Assembly: GCA_027704905.1 (NCBI GenBank)
Contig: CM051007.1
Coordinates: forward strand, 23,133,214-23,197,213
DNA: 64,000 nucleotides
Source of the DNA: Muraenolepis orangiensis
Taxonomy: Eukaryota; Chordata; Actinopteri; Gadiformes; Muraenolepididae
Direction: 5' to 3'
Shown: positions 13,016-26,230 of the stretch, piece by piece
Layout: each line of letters opens with the position of its first letter
Position numbering within the stretch: position 1 is the stretch's first letter
Translations under genes and position numbers: made by a program
The notes under the pieces: generated by a model
The model's database searches: none
What the model was told of the DNA's origin: nothing
What the model saw: the letters and a program-made list of their open reading frames with translations, nothing else

Positions 13016-13052
<37 letters not shown>
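12750..13052. repeat. (GA)n arrays with a duplicated spacer
   Basis: Two (GA)n blocks (about 12776-12855 and 12931-13052). The flank GGAAGAGAGAGGTGGGATGA occurs before and after the first block (about 12753 and 12857), indicating local duplication. Confidence 0.85.
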
Positions 13053-13056
<4 letters not shown>

Positions 13057-13202
13057 TGAGAGTGGGAGAAGGATATTAAACACAAGGGAGCTGGTCGAGC
13101 AGAATCACCTGCTTACCGACTATTTTTCCCTTATTTCTCTTTCTCTTTGTTTCCCCCCTTTTCGCATCGTCTTCCGTTCTCCTTTCCCTTCCAGCTCACT
13201 CC

Positions 13203-13575
<373 letters not shown>

Positions 13576-13628
13576 ACCCACCCAAAATCAGGTTGACCTT
13601 AATGAACAAATGAAGAGAGTAGGAGTAG

Positions 13629-13635
13629 TGTGTGT

Positions 13636-13666
<31 letters not shown>
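13629..13666. repeat. (TG)n ending in a G-run
   Basis: (TG)11 passes into about 17 consecutive G. Confidence 0.95.
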
Positions 13667-13979
13667 TATTGCATCAGGGGAGAGCACAGAACCGGTTGTA
13701 TCAGCGCTTCCTGCCGATTGTTTACTCTAGAAACAGCGCCACTGTGGAAGCTTGTCAGAATCAGTCTTTCTGTTCTCCCTGTTTGTTGTTGTTTAACATG
13801 TGTCAATGTAAGAGGCACAGGAGGAGGGGAGGGAGGGATTATTACCACCATAGTTAAATATTTATTTAAATATTTATTTATTTTACGATGGGGAGTGAGA
13901 GGAGGATAAACATGGTGAGAATGAGGATGGAGAGATAAGACAAATAAATTATGTCCTATGAGAAGCCAGTAAGAAGAAG

Positions 13980-13981
<2 letters not shown>

Positions 13982-14074
<93 letters not shown>

Positions 14075-14094
14075 GGGTGGGGGGGGGGGGGGGG
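13982..14094. repeat. (GA)n ending in G-runs
   Basis: About 45 GA units, ACGGGT, then about 14 consecutive G. Confidence 0.95.
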
Positions 14095-15205
<1,111 letters not shown>

Positions 15206-15399
15206 CTACCAGCCCCAAGCCAATCGAAGAAAGAAAGAATCAGGAAGGGTCATGTGACCTGAAGTTCCATAAAATAAGTTGTAGCCCGCCCTCTTGGTAC
15301 TTCCTAACCAAACATTGTAGAATAACAAGCAACCAGTTGATTTTATTGATGACAGTTTGTCTCTTTATCCTTTACCTTTTATTGTTTCTCTCAGTCCTT

Positions 15400-15523
15400 C
15401 TCTCTCCATGTCTCCATGTCTTTCTCTCTCCATGTCTCCATGTCTTTCTCTCTCCATGTCTCCATGTCTTTCTCTCTCCATGTCTCCATGTCTTTCTCTC
15501 TCCATGTCTCCATGTCTTTCTGA
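15400..15523. repeat. 24-bp minisatellite, about 5 copies
   Basis: The unit TTTCTCTCTCCATGTC plus TCCATGTC is repeated about five times without visible change. All six frames stay open only because the unit lacks stops. Confidence 0.9.
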
Positions 15524-15689
15524 CAAAGACAATGTTCCTTCCTTTCAACCATACATTTTCATTCTCCATGTGTTTCCTTCTATATGGTTAATTTAAGCCC
15601 TCAGCAGTTCAAAAAGATGTACGTAACTGCAATAGTTATGTGTGTTTTAATGATTTATTATTTAATCTGAATACATTTACCTCTCTCTC

Positions 15690-16170
15690 CCTGCACTTCC
15701 ATGCATTGAGGAGATCTGTAGGACCAGATGTCAGAAGAAGGCCATGTCCATCATAATGGACTGCAACCAGTTGTGCAGCATCCGTACAAGGACTACCAGG
15801 TTTAAGGATAGTTTTTATCCACAGGCAGTGTGCCCACTGAACTGCTAGGAGTGCTGCCACTATCAGAACATGTCATTAACATTACACTATCATAATATTG
15901 TCATTAACATTACACTGTCATACTTTGCTGGACTTTCTGGACTCATTACAGTTACTGCACTGTCCTGCACTGTATTCATGATGCTGCTGCACTACTGGCC
16001 CTTTGAATGCTTTAAAATGTTTTTGCACAATTCAAAACATGTAAATATCCTCTGTCACTATATTGTTATTTTTATTGTATATAGTATTTTTTTTATAGTA
16101 TTGTTTTAAAAAGTCATACTGCGGGAGGGAATGGGGAGTAAGCATTTCATTGTACTCGTTGCAAATAAAA
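15690..16170 (+). mobile_element. non-LTR retrotransposon 3' end, copy 2
   Basis: Carries the last reverse-transcriptase codons (RTRTTRFKDSFYP-like, from about 15785), then a 3' UTR with GTTACTGCACTGTCCTGCAC and the terminus CATACTGCGGGAGGGAATGG..GTTGCAAATAAAACATCTTG. Same family as 5890, 7095 and 23720. Confidence 0.8.
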
Positions 16171-16180
16171 CATCTTGTAT

Positions 16181-16854
<674 letters not shown>

Positions 16855-17019
16855 CATTACTACATACAGAAACAGAGCCAACACACAAAGCTTTCTGTAT
16901 GCTTTGGTCAGCAGAACTCAGCAGAACTCGCAATTCATTTTCCTCTTGACGTGTGGTCTTGAAACATCTGTGTGCGCGCGTGTTAGAGAGGCTGACTGCA
17001 GCGTAAGGAAGTCTCTAGA

Positions 17020-17100
17020 TCAGGGGTTCCCAACCGCCGGGCCGCGGACCGGTACCGGGCCGTGGAGCTGTTACTGCCGGGCCGCGAAACAGCTGTGTGT
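17020..17100 (+). mobile_element. hAT-like terminal fragment
   Basis: CAGGGGTTCCCAACCGCCGG followed by GCCGCGGACCGGTACCGGGC is a widespread vertebrate hAT-type terminus. No opposite end is visible before the Gypsy LTR at 17197, so it is truncated. Confidence 0.6.
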
Positions 17101-17196
17101 TCATCATCATATTTGACTCAAATAATTTGAGTATAGGTGAACGGCGGGCGGTATAATCTATATATAGAGATTATATATATAGTATAATCTATATAT

Positions 17197-17341
17197 TGTA
17201 GAGCCGATGAATGGGAGTCGGAGGCGGCGTGTTTAATATGGAACTCCACACTTTATTTTCCATTAAGTTTTACAGGGGAAACAGGGGAAACACATCTGCT
17301 ACTTGCTACTGTCCAGCTAGCACACCACAACAACAACAACC

Positions 17342-17377
<36 letters not shown>

Positions 17378-17460
17378 CGGTACGCACTCTAACCGGTCCG
17401 TGGTGCAACACACACTAAATACAAACAGTGAATTATGTTCCCATAACGTTCCACCACACA
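17197..17460 (-). repeat. 3' LTR of the Gypsy element
   Basis: 264 bp bounded by TG...CA (minus strand TGTGTGGTGGAACG to CATCGGCTCTACA). It contains an expanded (CAA)n at 17327-17376. Its outer 38 bp recur, with one mismatch, in the remnant at 19795. Confidence 0.85.
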
Positions 17461-17474
17461 AGCCCCCCCAGAAT

Positions 17475-18100
17475 TCACCCATACACAAAGTCCGTGCGGT
17501 GGGGAGGAACGACAGGCCGACCACCACGACTCCGGAGAACGGGAGCCGGGGAGGCGACCTCTACAGGGGCGGCCGCTGGGAGAGGTGGGACCGGAACCGC
17601 AGGCCCCAATTCGGTGACAGGGGTCAAGGCCGGGGGGCGGCCCCGTCGCGGAGGCCGTGCCAGCACCACCGGCTGGTCCGAGTCCAGGTGAGCAGCCTTC
17701 ACCCGGTCCACCGAGACGTGCTCGGCTTTGCCACCCAGGTCGACCACCAAGTGCTTTCCCCCGTGTTCCAAAACCCGGAAAGGCCCGTCGTAAGGAGGCT
17801 GCAGGGGGCCTCTGTGAGCGTCGTGCCGGATGTTCATCCGGCACGACGCTCACAAGCACTCGTGCTCCGCTGAGCGAAGCCCCACGGGAACCCGGGACAC
17901 CTGAGTGCCGTGCTGAGCAGTGGGGATCGGAGCAAAAACCTTAGCGGTGTCCTGCAGGAAAACTCGCTGGGCCGTCGCCGACCAGGGGGCCGATGCGTTG
18001 GGGAGGAAATCCCCTGGAACCCTCAGCGGCTGACCGTAGTCCATCTCAGCCGTGGAGCACTGCAGATCCTCCTTAGGCGCGGTCCTCAGGCCCAGCATAA
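17475..18100 (-). pseudogene. Gypsy integrase C-terminal region, frameshifted
   Basis: One frame (18098-17850) gives a LGLRTAPKEDLQCSTAEM-like segment after the integrase core. After an inverted 20-bp duplication at 17813-17854 another frame (17837-17475) gives RHDAHRGPLQPPYDGPFRVL, VVDLGG and VDRVKAAHLD, the C-terminal DNA-binding region of Gypsy integrases. The catalytic DDE domain is not present. Confidence 0.8.
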
Positions 18101-18284
18101 CCCAAGGCAGCTTGTCGACCCAATTACCGTCCGTCGAGGGCCGCCTTCATGGAGCGATGGAAACGCTTGCAGAGCAAAATTCAAAAAAATTCACGGCCTT
18201 CCAGCAAAAATCGGAAGTGCCGCACGGCCAGCCAGAGTCCAAGGAGCTCCCAGTCAAAAGCGCTGTACCTGCGTTCCCTGGGCG

Positions 18285-19085
18285 TTAGCGGCTGAAAAAG
18301 GCAAATGGTTGCCAGGCGCCGTCCACCCACTGCTCATGCACCGCACCGACGGCGTAGTCCGATGCATCGGTGGTAATGGAGATGGGGGCCGTGGGCGACG
18401 GATGCGCCAACAAGGCCGCCTGAGCCAGTGCGGTCTTGACCTCCTTAAAGGCAACCTCAGCCTCCGTCGTCCAGTCGATCTCCTGGATGGGGGCCTTACC
18501 TTTCAATGCCTCATACAGCGGCCGCATAATGTGGGCGGCCCGGGCGATGAAACGGTGGTAGAAGGTCACCATCCCTAGGAACCCACGGAGTGACCGGGCC
18601 GTGTGCGGGCGACGAAACGCCGCGACAGCCTCAACCTTCGCCGGCAGGGGTGATGCTCCGCCTTTGGTGACGCGGTGCCCAAGGAAGTCAATGCCGAACA
18701 CCGACAGAAAACCTGACAGCCCGTTGTACGCCGTTTTGCCAAGCGTACACACAAGGGAGGAAAACGTCAAGGCATCAACCAAGCGTTTGTTTCCAACTTC
18801 CACCAGGAGCCCGTGAGCACATAAAAAATCTGCCCCGAGGAGGGGAAAATAAATGTCTGCTATGACGAAATCCCAGTTGAACCGCTGACCCCCAACACAT
18901 AAACACATCGGCCTCACGCCATAAGTGCGGATGGGGCTGCCATTAGCTGTCGTCAACTGCGGTCTGTGCCCCCCTCGAGCGACGTCCTCCCTCGACGCAG
19001 GAAACACGCTGAGTGCCCGTGTCACAGAGAAACCGGCTTCCCGAGACACTGTCGCTAACGAAGAGCAGCCTGCTCGTGCCGCCAA
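18285..19085 (-). pseudogene. Gypsy protease to RT/RNase H fusion by deletion
   Basis: One 266-codon frame. Residues 30-100 resemble the end of an aspartic protease (LLGADFLCAHGLLVEV); from about 118 the frame continues in the RT thumb (FGIDFLGHRVTKGG, LRGFLGMVTFYHRF) and enters RNase H (TTDASDYAVGAV, first catalytic Asp). The catalytic RT palm with its YxDD block has been deleted in frame. The protease D-S/T-G region lies upstream in another frame (LCDTGTQ, near 19020). Confidence 0.85.
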
Positions 19086-19097
19086 CGCTCAGGGCCA

Positions 19098-19753
19098 CTA
19101 CCGAGCGCCGGCCCTCTCGTTTCCCGGAGGCTTGTAGCTGCAGGGAGCAATGCAGTTCTTCGCCTTGGCCCCGAACCGCGCGTGGTAAAAACATTCTCCC
19201 GCGTCCCCACGCCGGCCTGGAACCGCTGCGGTCTGCTCCCCCCAAGCCCTCCTAACCGGCGAGGGAGCACTGAGCGTTGCTGCTAGCACATCTGCACCGG
19301 GCTGCTGGATTGCCAGGAAAAAACGGTCAGCCTCCTCAGCCAGGGCGCGGGGTTCAGTAATGGTCGTGTTGGCCAGCGCCGTCTGAACCCGGGGCGGCAA
19401 GTGGCGCAGGAACGTCTCCACGAACAAAATCCGGGGATCCTCCCCCCCCATCAGATTCAGCATCTTCTCCAAGAGCTGGGACCCAAACTCTGAATATCCA
19501 GAATCTGGCATGCCCTCTCCTTAGCAGATAAGGTAAATGTCTTAAGGAGAAGGGCTTTAATCGCCTCAACAAAACCGACCAACCTGGACGACGTGGAGCT
19601 CCCCAGCGCCGCCACCACGTGAAAATAGTTCAGGTCCTCGTCACGGACCTGGCGGCAGGCAAAGTGTGCCTCCACGTGTGTGAACCACGCTGTAGCGGCA
19701 TTTTCCCAAAACTCCGGCAGTTTAATATAAACATCGCGATCAGCCATGTTCAC
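19098..19753 (-). pseudogene. Gypsy Gag, frameshifted
   Basis: Starts MNMADRDVYIKLPEFW and shows the Gag capsid opening with AWFTHVEAHFACRQV and YFHVVAAL segments. It shifts frame near 19500, after which ETFLRHLPPRVQTALA and a basic tail with one zinc-knuckle-like Cys/His cluster (GECFYHARFGAKAKNCIAPC, CxxxH spacing imperfect) follow. Confidence 0.8.
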
Positions 19754-19780
19754 TATGTCTTCGGAATCTATCTCGAATAT

Positions 19781-19793
19781 GTCGGGGTCACCA
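19781..19793 (-). promoter_or_regulatory. primer-binding site, tRNA-Trp type
   Basis: On the minus strand TGGTGACCCCGAC begins one base after the 5' LTR end. It equals the complement of the 3' end of vertebrate tRNA-Trp including CCA, over 13 nt, then diverges. Confidence 0.75.
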
Positions 19794-19794
19794 G

Positions 19795-19834
19795 TGTAGA
19801 GCCGATGAATGGAAGTCGGAGGCGGCGTGTACTT
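19795..19834 (-). repeat. 5' LTR remnant of the Gypsy element
   Basis: TGTAGAGCCGATGAATGGAA and the next about 18 bases match the outer end of the 3' LTR; beyond GGCGTGT homology stops abruptly. Confidence 0.8.
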
Positions 19835-20012
19835 TTGGGCCGCCTTTTGCTGAAAAAAAAAATTGACGGAAAGAAATTCAACGTAGGTGGCTACACTGGC
19901 GTATCACACCGGCCCACTAGAATGGGCCGGCCCATTCCACCCCCTTTTTGAAAGTGGGCCGGTCAAGGGAGTAAATGCCAGGGCCGAAATTTTGTCCCAG
20001 TCCGCCCCTGCA
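19835..20012 (-). mobile_element. hAT-like terminal fragment
   Basis: Minus strand from 20012 reads CAGGGGCGGACTGGGACAAA, a common fish hAT-type terminus, then CCAGTGTAGCC near its inner end. It lies directly against the broken Gypsy LTR. Confidence 0.6.
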
Positions 20013-20022
20013 TATATCTATA

Positions 20023-20178
20023 TTTATACATACTGTATATATATATACCTGTATATACACATACATATATCTATATTTATACATACTGTATATATATATA
20101 TACTGTATATACATATATATATACATACATATACAGTATATATATACAGTATATATATATACACACACATGTATATAT
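20023..20178. repeat. TA-rich simple repeat
   Basis: Imperfect TATATACATA and ACTGTATATA units with many internal palindromes. Confidence 0.85.
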
Positions 20179-21481
20179 CAGTGGAGGCCTACTGAGGAAA
20201 GGGAGGAGCATCCTTCCTAAAATTTCAGAGAAAAATAAACTTGCAACTTAGGGCGGGTCTAGCCAGAGGCTCTGTAAACCAATTAGCAGAGCTCACTGCG
20301 CTGGTGATTACCCAATCAGAGTTTTGGGGGGCGGGTTATCATCGGAGGATGATAACCCTCTATTCTTGTGTCATTTATTTATTCCGTGTTCCAGACAACT
20401 GGTGAGTCGTATATTCCAGACTTGAAACTTTCGAGTTACAAACTTAAAGTTTTCCAGGTGCATGACGCCAAACGTTAACAAAACGCATGGCTGACTGTGA
20501 CAAGGTGGTGTGTCTTTGGCTCGCGATAAGACAATTTACCTAACTTACGTGCATAACTTGTGTGTCTTATTTAAATTAAATACAGGTAAATATACTTTCC
20601 ACAAATAAAGCTTTTTCCTCAAATTAAAATCTATTCAGATTTTCTTATCGAGTAATCGCTATTAATAGCTATTTTTCATCAAAAACAATGCTTCTTTCCC
20701 CTCAGATCACAGTCGATTTAAATTCTGTTTGGCTTGTCTGCTTAAATTACCCACTAATACACTGTCAAAATGTATAGTGAGGAACAGATGAGGTACTGCA
20801 TTATTGACACTATCTTGTGAAGAACAGAATACAACCGTCATTCCCACTAGCCGCCCCTTTTGCATTATGTACATCTGTGGCCAGACCATCTCTTGAACAT
20901 GTTAGAAGAACAGCTTTCAAAGCACTAATTGTAGTAATATATCAGAAAGACACCAATTATAAAGTATCAAGCTTTAATCAGTGCTTACTGCCAGAGAAAA
21001 GGACAATTTTAAATCAGAGCCTATTTCTCCCAGACACAACTGAGCTCAATTTATAATTATCAGTATGAGATTTTGACCATTTTCTTAAATTCACCTTCTA
21101 AGAAATACTTAAGTCTAAGAAAGACTTATTTTTGTCTCACCACAATGCTCACCAAAAAAAACTTGATTGGCTTACACCTTTCTCAAACTGGTCTCAGATT
21201 GATCTATTATTTTTGCTCATTCTCATAAGGTTTAGGATACCAGGTTAGACTTCAGTAATCTCTGATTGAGCTGATTTATTTCTAATAAGACAAATAACAG
21301 ATGGTTGTAAGTTTCCTTTGGGTATAGCTCAATAGTTACACAAAGTCTCCTTATGCTGCTTCAACTGTGTCTGGGTTTACATGCCCTCACTAACATCCCC
21401 ATCCCACTCCCCACCCACCACCAAACTTCACCAAGCACACCTTTCCTCATCCCCTACTTGTACAACCACCAGCCGCCACTG
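20179..21481. mobile_element. non-autonomous hAT-like element, 1.3 kb
   Basis: The left end CAGTGGAGGCCTACTGAGG and the right end (read inward CAGTGGCGGCTGGTGG) form short imperfect hAT-type TIRs. The interior is AT-rich with no intact transposase. It sits inside a TA repeat, and a clean 8-bp target duplication is not visible. Confidence 0.6.
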
Positions 21482-21489
21482 ATATACAT

Positions 21490-21520
<31 letters not shown>

Positions 21521-21775
21521 CAGTATATATAAAACCATACATTTCTGTTACTGTGGTTAAGTGTCATGGTGTGCTCTTGTGCTTATCTCTGAAAAGCAGT
21601 CAGTTCTCATTTAAAAATGGTCAAAAATAGTAAATCCACGGCTGCAAACAACTTAAGCCGATAGTTAATTCCAATTCCGGCACATGTGCGATGAAACAAC
21701 ATTGAAATGGGATTTTAAGTTATGTCACGTAGACAGTTCTGACAGAGCAATCAGGAAAGGAGGCACGCACGCACA

Positions 21776-21803
21776 AGCACACACACACACACACACACGT
21801 CAA

Positions 21804-21887
<84 letters not shown>
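21776..21887. repeat. (CA)n then (TA)n microsatellites
   Basis: CA run at 21776-21798 and about 39 TA units at 21809-21887. Confidence 0.95.
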
Positions 21888-21888
<1 letters not shown>

Positions 21889-21889
21889 T

Positions 21890-22428
21890 ATTACATCTTT
21901 CTCTCATCTGCGTGTTACTAATACACAGAAGACGAAAGGAAATGCTTAAACCAACCTACTGAGAAACATGCTGTATTAATACAGCACTAAAGCTCATATA
22001 GTATTGGTATATAGTATTGGTACCATCTTTTTTTAACAAATCAAACTTTCTTTGGGGGTTTTCTTTGGGTTACCTTTGTGCTCACCTCCGCCCTCAATGT
22101 TAAGGTGTCCAGTGAGATGCAAACAAGCTAACAAGGAAGGGGGGCTAAGGCCTAGGAACAGCTGTGAGCTGGTGCCTCTGAGAGTGAGCCTGCTGGGAAA
22201 TACAAGAAAGTTAGACAGTAAACGGCAGTCATCCAACAACTAACAACCAATCAGAGCAACCAATCCCAGATCCAAAGTACGTTGCCATGGGTGACATCCC
22301 CCCCCCTCCCTCCACGTGTCAGAGGGCGACGGAGCGACGGAGCGACGGACAGAAACAACAGCAGCACATCATCTGTAGCTATAGGCCACCAGGATGACAT
22401 TTGAGTCCTCATTTTGTACACCCAAGGC

Positions 22429-22486
<58 letters not shown>

Positions 22487-22994
22487 CACACACATGCACA
22501 CACACACATGCACACACACAGACTCTTCTTGCTCACCCTAACATGATGATAGATGCATCACAATGAACAAGAGTCTCTCAACCAATCAAATCATACGGTG
22601 GCGTTCTGGATCATTTGTCAGTTTGGCCATTAGGGCCGCCAACTTCGTGACATTTACCAGCAAATTCATATTTCACAAGTCCAAACAGACACATAAACAC
22701 ACACACAAGCCGGTCTAACACACAGACGTGCGCACACACACACACACGGTTAAAACATACATTAGATAGATAGAGCTACGTCCAAAAAGCCCACCCATAG
22801 CCACAAAAAGTAAGACAAATTGTTGCCTTGTTGACATTTGCCAGCAACACACATTTTTTCTGCTCTGCATTTTAAATTGAATATAAGACAGATTGGTAAC
22901 GACATGTGTGTATGTGTGTGTTGTACAACTTGTAACGGATGGATATATAGTGATCATAAAACTTGCTCACAGCTGCTCTTAATGTGCTGCTGCA

Positions 22995-23050
<56 letters not shown>

Positions 23051-23439
23051 CTCAGAAAGTGTGAGTTCATGTGAGAATTAGACAGTTTTCATCCGTGAGT
23101 AAAATATGCTTGCAGTCCCTTGTTAGGCTGCATTAGAGGAACAATCAGACATATAATAGCCTCTACGCATTGTTATTGACGCAGGATCAATAGGAAAACA
23201 ACAACACATTACCACTGTCGCTAAAGAAACAACAATACATTACCACTGTCGCTAAAGAAACAACAATACATTTTAGGACAGGCAGTGCTCCAAACCCATG
23301 CCAGAATATAATTATTTTTAAACAGATTAGACATCCATTCCATCCATACTAACCGTCTGATTACCACAAGTTTTACCTGCCTCTCTGTTAGTTATATTGT
23401 TCAACATTTCTCCCATGCTTGAGTGAAATTGTTAAATGA
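21890..23439. other. microsatellites in otherwise unassigned sequence
   Basis: (CA)n with TGCACA interruptions at 22434-22520 and (TG)n at 22998-23049. A 35-bp direct repeat (AACATTACCACTGTCGC region) occurs twice at 23203-23262. No exon was recognised. Confidence 0.6.
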
Positions 23440-23640
23440 CTGTGGAGTGTGTGTGTGGTTGGTGGCTGGTTTAAGCAGCCTCATCTGGCCTGAGTTGGAC
23501 TAATTACTCTATGGCTGGTGAGGTTGCACACCAGTAGGTCCTTGTTAATCAAGGCCCACAGGTTAAAACAGCCACCACCACAACCACTTGAGGAGAAGAG
23601 CTCTAGCATGTTCCATCTTCTCTGTTCACCATCAACTGCA
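23440..23640 (+). mobile_element. MITE arm, same family as 3401
   Basis: GTGGAGTGTGTGTGTGGTTG through TGGTGAGGTTGCACACCAGT and the palindromic CCTTGTTAATCAAGG block to AGAGCTCTAGCATG. The following TCTCTGTTCACCATC also recurs at 49580. Confidence 0.7.
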
Positions 23641-23719
23641 AACTCTACAATCATCCGGATACCTCACTCATTCCTTTTCTTCGAGAGGAACACTCAACAG
23701 GGTGAATGATATGACAAGA

Positions 23720-24500
23720 ATCGTGATGCTGTTAGGTGTGATGTCATTTTTCTTAGACAGCACTGCATTCAACACAATTGTTTACTTCAAGCTGGTCCTG
23801 AAACTGAGGGACCTAGGTCTAGGCGCTCCCATCTTTAACTAGATTATGGACTTCCTGACAGGCAGGCAGAAACATCATTAGCACACGCTGGCTTGTGAAC
23901 AAGTGCCTTTGTGGTACGGCAACACCACTGCACAGGACAAGAAAGCCATCCAGAGGGTGAGGACAGCGGAAAAGATCATCGGGTGTACTCTTCCATGCAT
24001 CGAGAAAATCTTTAGGACCAAGTGTCGAAAAAAGACCATCTCCATCACAAAGGACCGCAATCACCCAATCTCTTGTCCCCCCCTGCGGTACAGTCGCTGG
24101 TACCACAGCATCCAAACAAGGACTAGCAGGTTCAAGGACAAGTTATACCCATAGGCAGTGTGCCTACAGAACTTTAGGGAGTGCTGCCACTATCATAACA
24201 TTGTCCCCAATATTACACTGTGTCATACTTATTTTCTGGACTTACTGGACTCATTACTGTTACTGCACTGTTCTGCATTACCCTTGCTGCACTGTTCTTC
24301 ACTGTACTGTTCTTTTATTAATGTTATGATGCAGCTACAACTAGGGAGCTGCACTACGGTTACTTTAAAATGCGTTTTGCACCATCCACAATATGTATAT
24401 AATCATCCTTTAGACACACAAATACGTATATACATTGTATAGTGTTTATATAGTAGATTGTATATAGTGTTTTTTCTAGTATAGTATTGTATAGTGTAGT
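23720..24500 (+). pseudogene. non-LTR retrotransposon RT and 3' end, internally deleted
   Basis: A frame at 23710-23840 carries an RT first-Asp block (SFFLDSTAFNTIVYF, then LRDLGLGAPIFN). A jump near 23885 leads to the C-terminal region (VPLWYGNTTAQDKKAIQRVR, TAEKIIGCTLP, TRTSRFKDKLYP), followed by the family's 3' UTR with TTACTGCACTGTTCTGC. The middle of the RT is missing. Confidence 0.8.
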
Positions 24501-24511
24501 TTAGTATTGTA

Positions 24512-24790
24512 CCGTACGTGGCTGCAGGAGCCCAGGAGGTGGAGTGGTCGTCCGGCAACCGGAAGGTTGCTGGTTTGATCCCCGGCTCCTCCTCGTAAAA
24601 TAGTCGAGGTGTCCTGAGCAAGACACCCGAACCCTTACTGTTACTCCCAATGTTCTGGCTGACTCTGCCGTCGGTGGATGAATGTGTGTATGAATGGGTG
24701 AATGTGAGGCATGACTTGTAAAGCGCTTTGGATAAAGCGCTGTGGTTGTGGTTGTGGTTGTAAGCGCTATATAAATATATAAATGCATAA
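24512..24790 (+). mobile_element. tRNA-derived SINE
   Basis: tRNA-like head with GTGGAGTGGTCGTCCGGCAA and B box GGTTGCTGGTTTGATCCCCG, body GTGTCCTGAGCAAGACACCC, and an L2-like tail AAGCGCTATATAAATATATA. The same family recurs at 43421. Confidence 0.85.
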
Positions 24791-24871
24791 CCATTTACTG
24801 TTGTATAAAATCAGAGTGAAAATCAAAGGTAAGATAACCGTAGTGATGTGAGAGTAAGCATTCAATTGTAC

Positions 24872-25060
24872 TTACTTACACATGGCAATCTTGAATCTAG
24901 GTACCAACGGTTCAAGGCCTCCACAGTGGTAGCAGGCATCTAGATTCCTGTGTCTTCGACCTATGCTCTGTGACTGTCCTCGTCCTCCAGCCCCTCCGCG
25001 GAACATGCCTCTCCCTCTTGACAGGCTGCCTCCTTGGCCCAGGTACGGACGGCTAGGCAT
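24872..25060 (-). pseudogene. possible Gag RG-rich/zinc-knuckle fragment
   Basis: The minus-strand frame has a Gly/Arg-rich stretch (SRGRGMFRGGAGGRGQ) followed by a CYHCG half-knuckle that runs out into a LINE tail. This is the composition seen in Gag nucleocapsid tails; the element type is not determined. Confidence 0.35.
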
Positions 25061-25089
25061 TCGGATGCGGTCCGCCGATGCAGTCCAGG

Positions 25090-25730
25090 TCTAGATCTAT
25101 ATCTGGGGTGACATTTAGATTAAAGTTCCCTACACTTTCTACTCCATCTGTCTTTAGCAGATTTTTTTATTCTATCCATCTTCAAGGGCTCCTGTCAAAC
25201 TTCTCCTTGTCTCTTTCATCCGCCAAAGCTGCATTTTACTGTTCCAAAATTCAAAGCGCAGCATCTAACCCTAAAAAAGTGTTTGAAACTTTTTCCTCCC
25301 TCCTCAATTTTCGCAAACTTCTTTGACAAGAACGTCAAGTATATCTGATCCTCCTTCCCAGACTCCCCGGGTGATGCTCGCATCAACCCCCCATGTCTTC
25401 CCCCCACCCTCCCACATCCCTCCCTTACCCGTTTCTCTCCCCTCTCCACAGATTATGTTCTTCACCTCATCACATTCAGCCGCCCCACCACATGCATTGG
25501 ATCCAGTCCCCTCCCCTCTGCTTCAGTCTACTGCGCCTGAACTCCTGCCCTTCCTGACACACATCATCAACACATCTCTGACGTCTGGATGCTTTCCCGC
25601 TGCTTTCAAGACTGCCAGAGTCACCCCCCTCCTGAAGAAACCAACACTCGACCCCTCTGAACTCTTGAACGTGCTGTCTTTAACCAATTGTCCTTGTATA
25701 TCCACCAGAACTGCCTCTTAGATCCCCCCA
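25090..25730 (+). pseudogene. L2-like LINE reverse transcriptase fragment
   Basis: Frames at 25078-25326 and 25323-25721 read FRLKFPTLSTPSVFSRFF, then a Pro/Ser-rich linker, and then ALDPVPSPLLQSTAPELLPF, ITHIINTSL-like and FKTARVTPLLKKPTLDPSE. This is the region just before the RT fingers in fish L2-type LINEs. It is truncated before the catalytic blocks and has at least one frameshift. Confidence 0.8.
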
Positions 25731-26230
25731 ATCTGGTTTTAAGGTTTTTATTCACTCTTATATATATGATTGTATAAATTATTATTATAAATTATTGTTC
25801 TGAGTTCTAAAAAATTCCCCTAGTGGGACCAACTCTTTCTATACCCTTTTCCTCAAGCAAAATGTTCTTTATGTGTTTTACCAGTCTTATTCATACAATT
25901 GATACTCTTTAACCAATCCAATTGGTTAAATTTGATGAGGTCCCGGACCTGCCGAGTCCCAGACTCTTTATTGGATCAATGTACCCTGTTCTATTGATAA
26001 ACCTGTCGGTCCTTTAGCAAATAATGAATAAGTCCACGCCTTTTTCCAGGCATTTAACATATGTTATTTATAATGTTACTTATTCAATGCCATTTCCTAA
26101 AATAGACTCTACTAGTATTGTGGTATAACCTGTATGGGTTATTTTTACCTCAGGATACCGTACTGAAAACCTGTTGAGTTTCAGTCCAATAAACACAGTT
26201 TTCACATATACAGTGTATATATATATATAT
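25731..26230. other. no recognised feature
   Basis: AT-rich sequence ending in a short TA run; nothing coding. Confidence 0.4.

Larger units (their letters stand above)
17197..19834 (-). mobile_element. Gypsy LTR retrotransposon, internally deleted
   Basis: In minus-strand order: 5' LTR remnant (19834-19795), tRNA-Trp-type primer site, Gag, protease, RT thumb/RNase H and integrase C-terminus, a polypurine tract (TTCTGGGGGGCT beside 17461) and a 3' LTR (17460-17197). Most of the RT palm, part of RNase H and most of the integrase core are absent, and the frames are shifted, so the copy cannot be autonomous. GC content is far above that of the flanks. Confidence 0.85.

Noticed and set aside
20171..21490. 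8-bp target duplication around the hAT-like element
   Set aside because: The flanks are TA repeats and the candidate octamers differ, so no duplication is claimed.
23200..23270. Short direct repeats resembling a CRISPR-like pattern
   Set aside because: Only two copies of a 35-bp unit with no spacers; eukaryotic context.
24512..24790. Functional tRNA genes at this and other SINE heads
   Set aside because: A and B boxes are present but acceptor stems do not pair and SINE bodies follow; these are SINEs, not tRNA genes.
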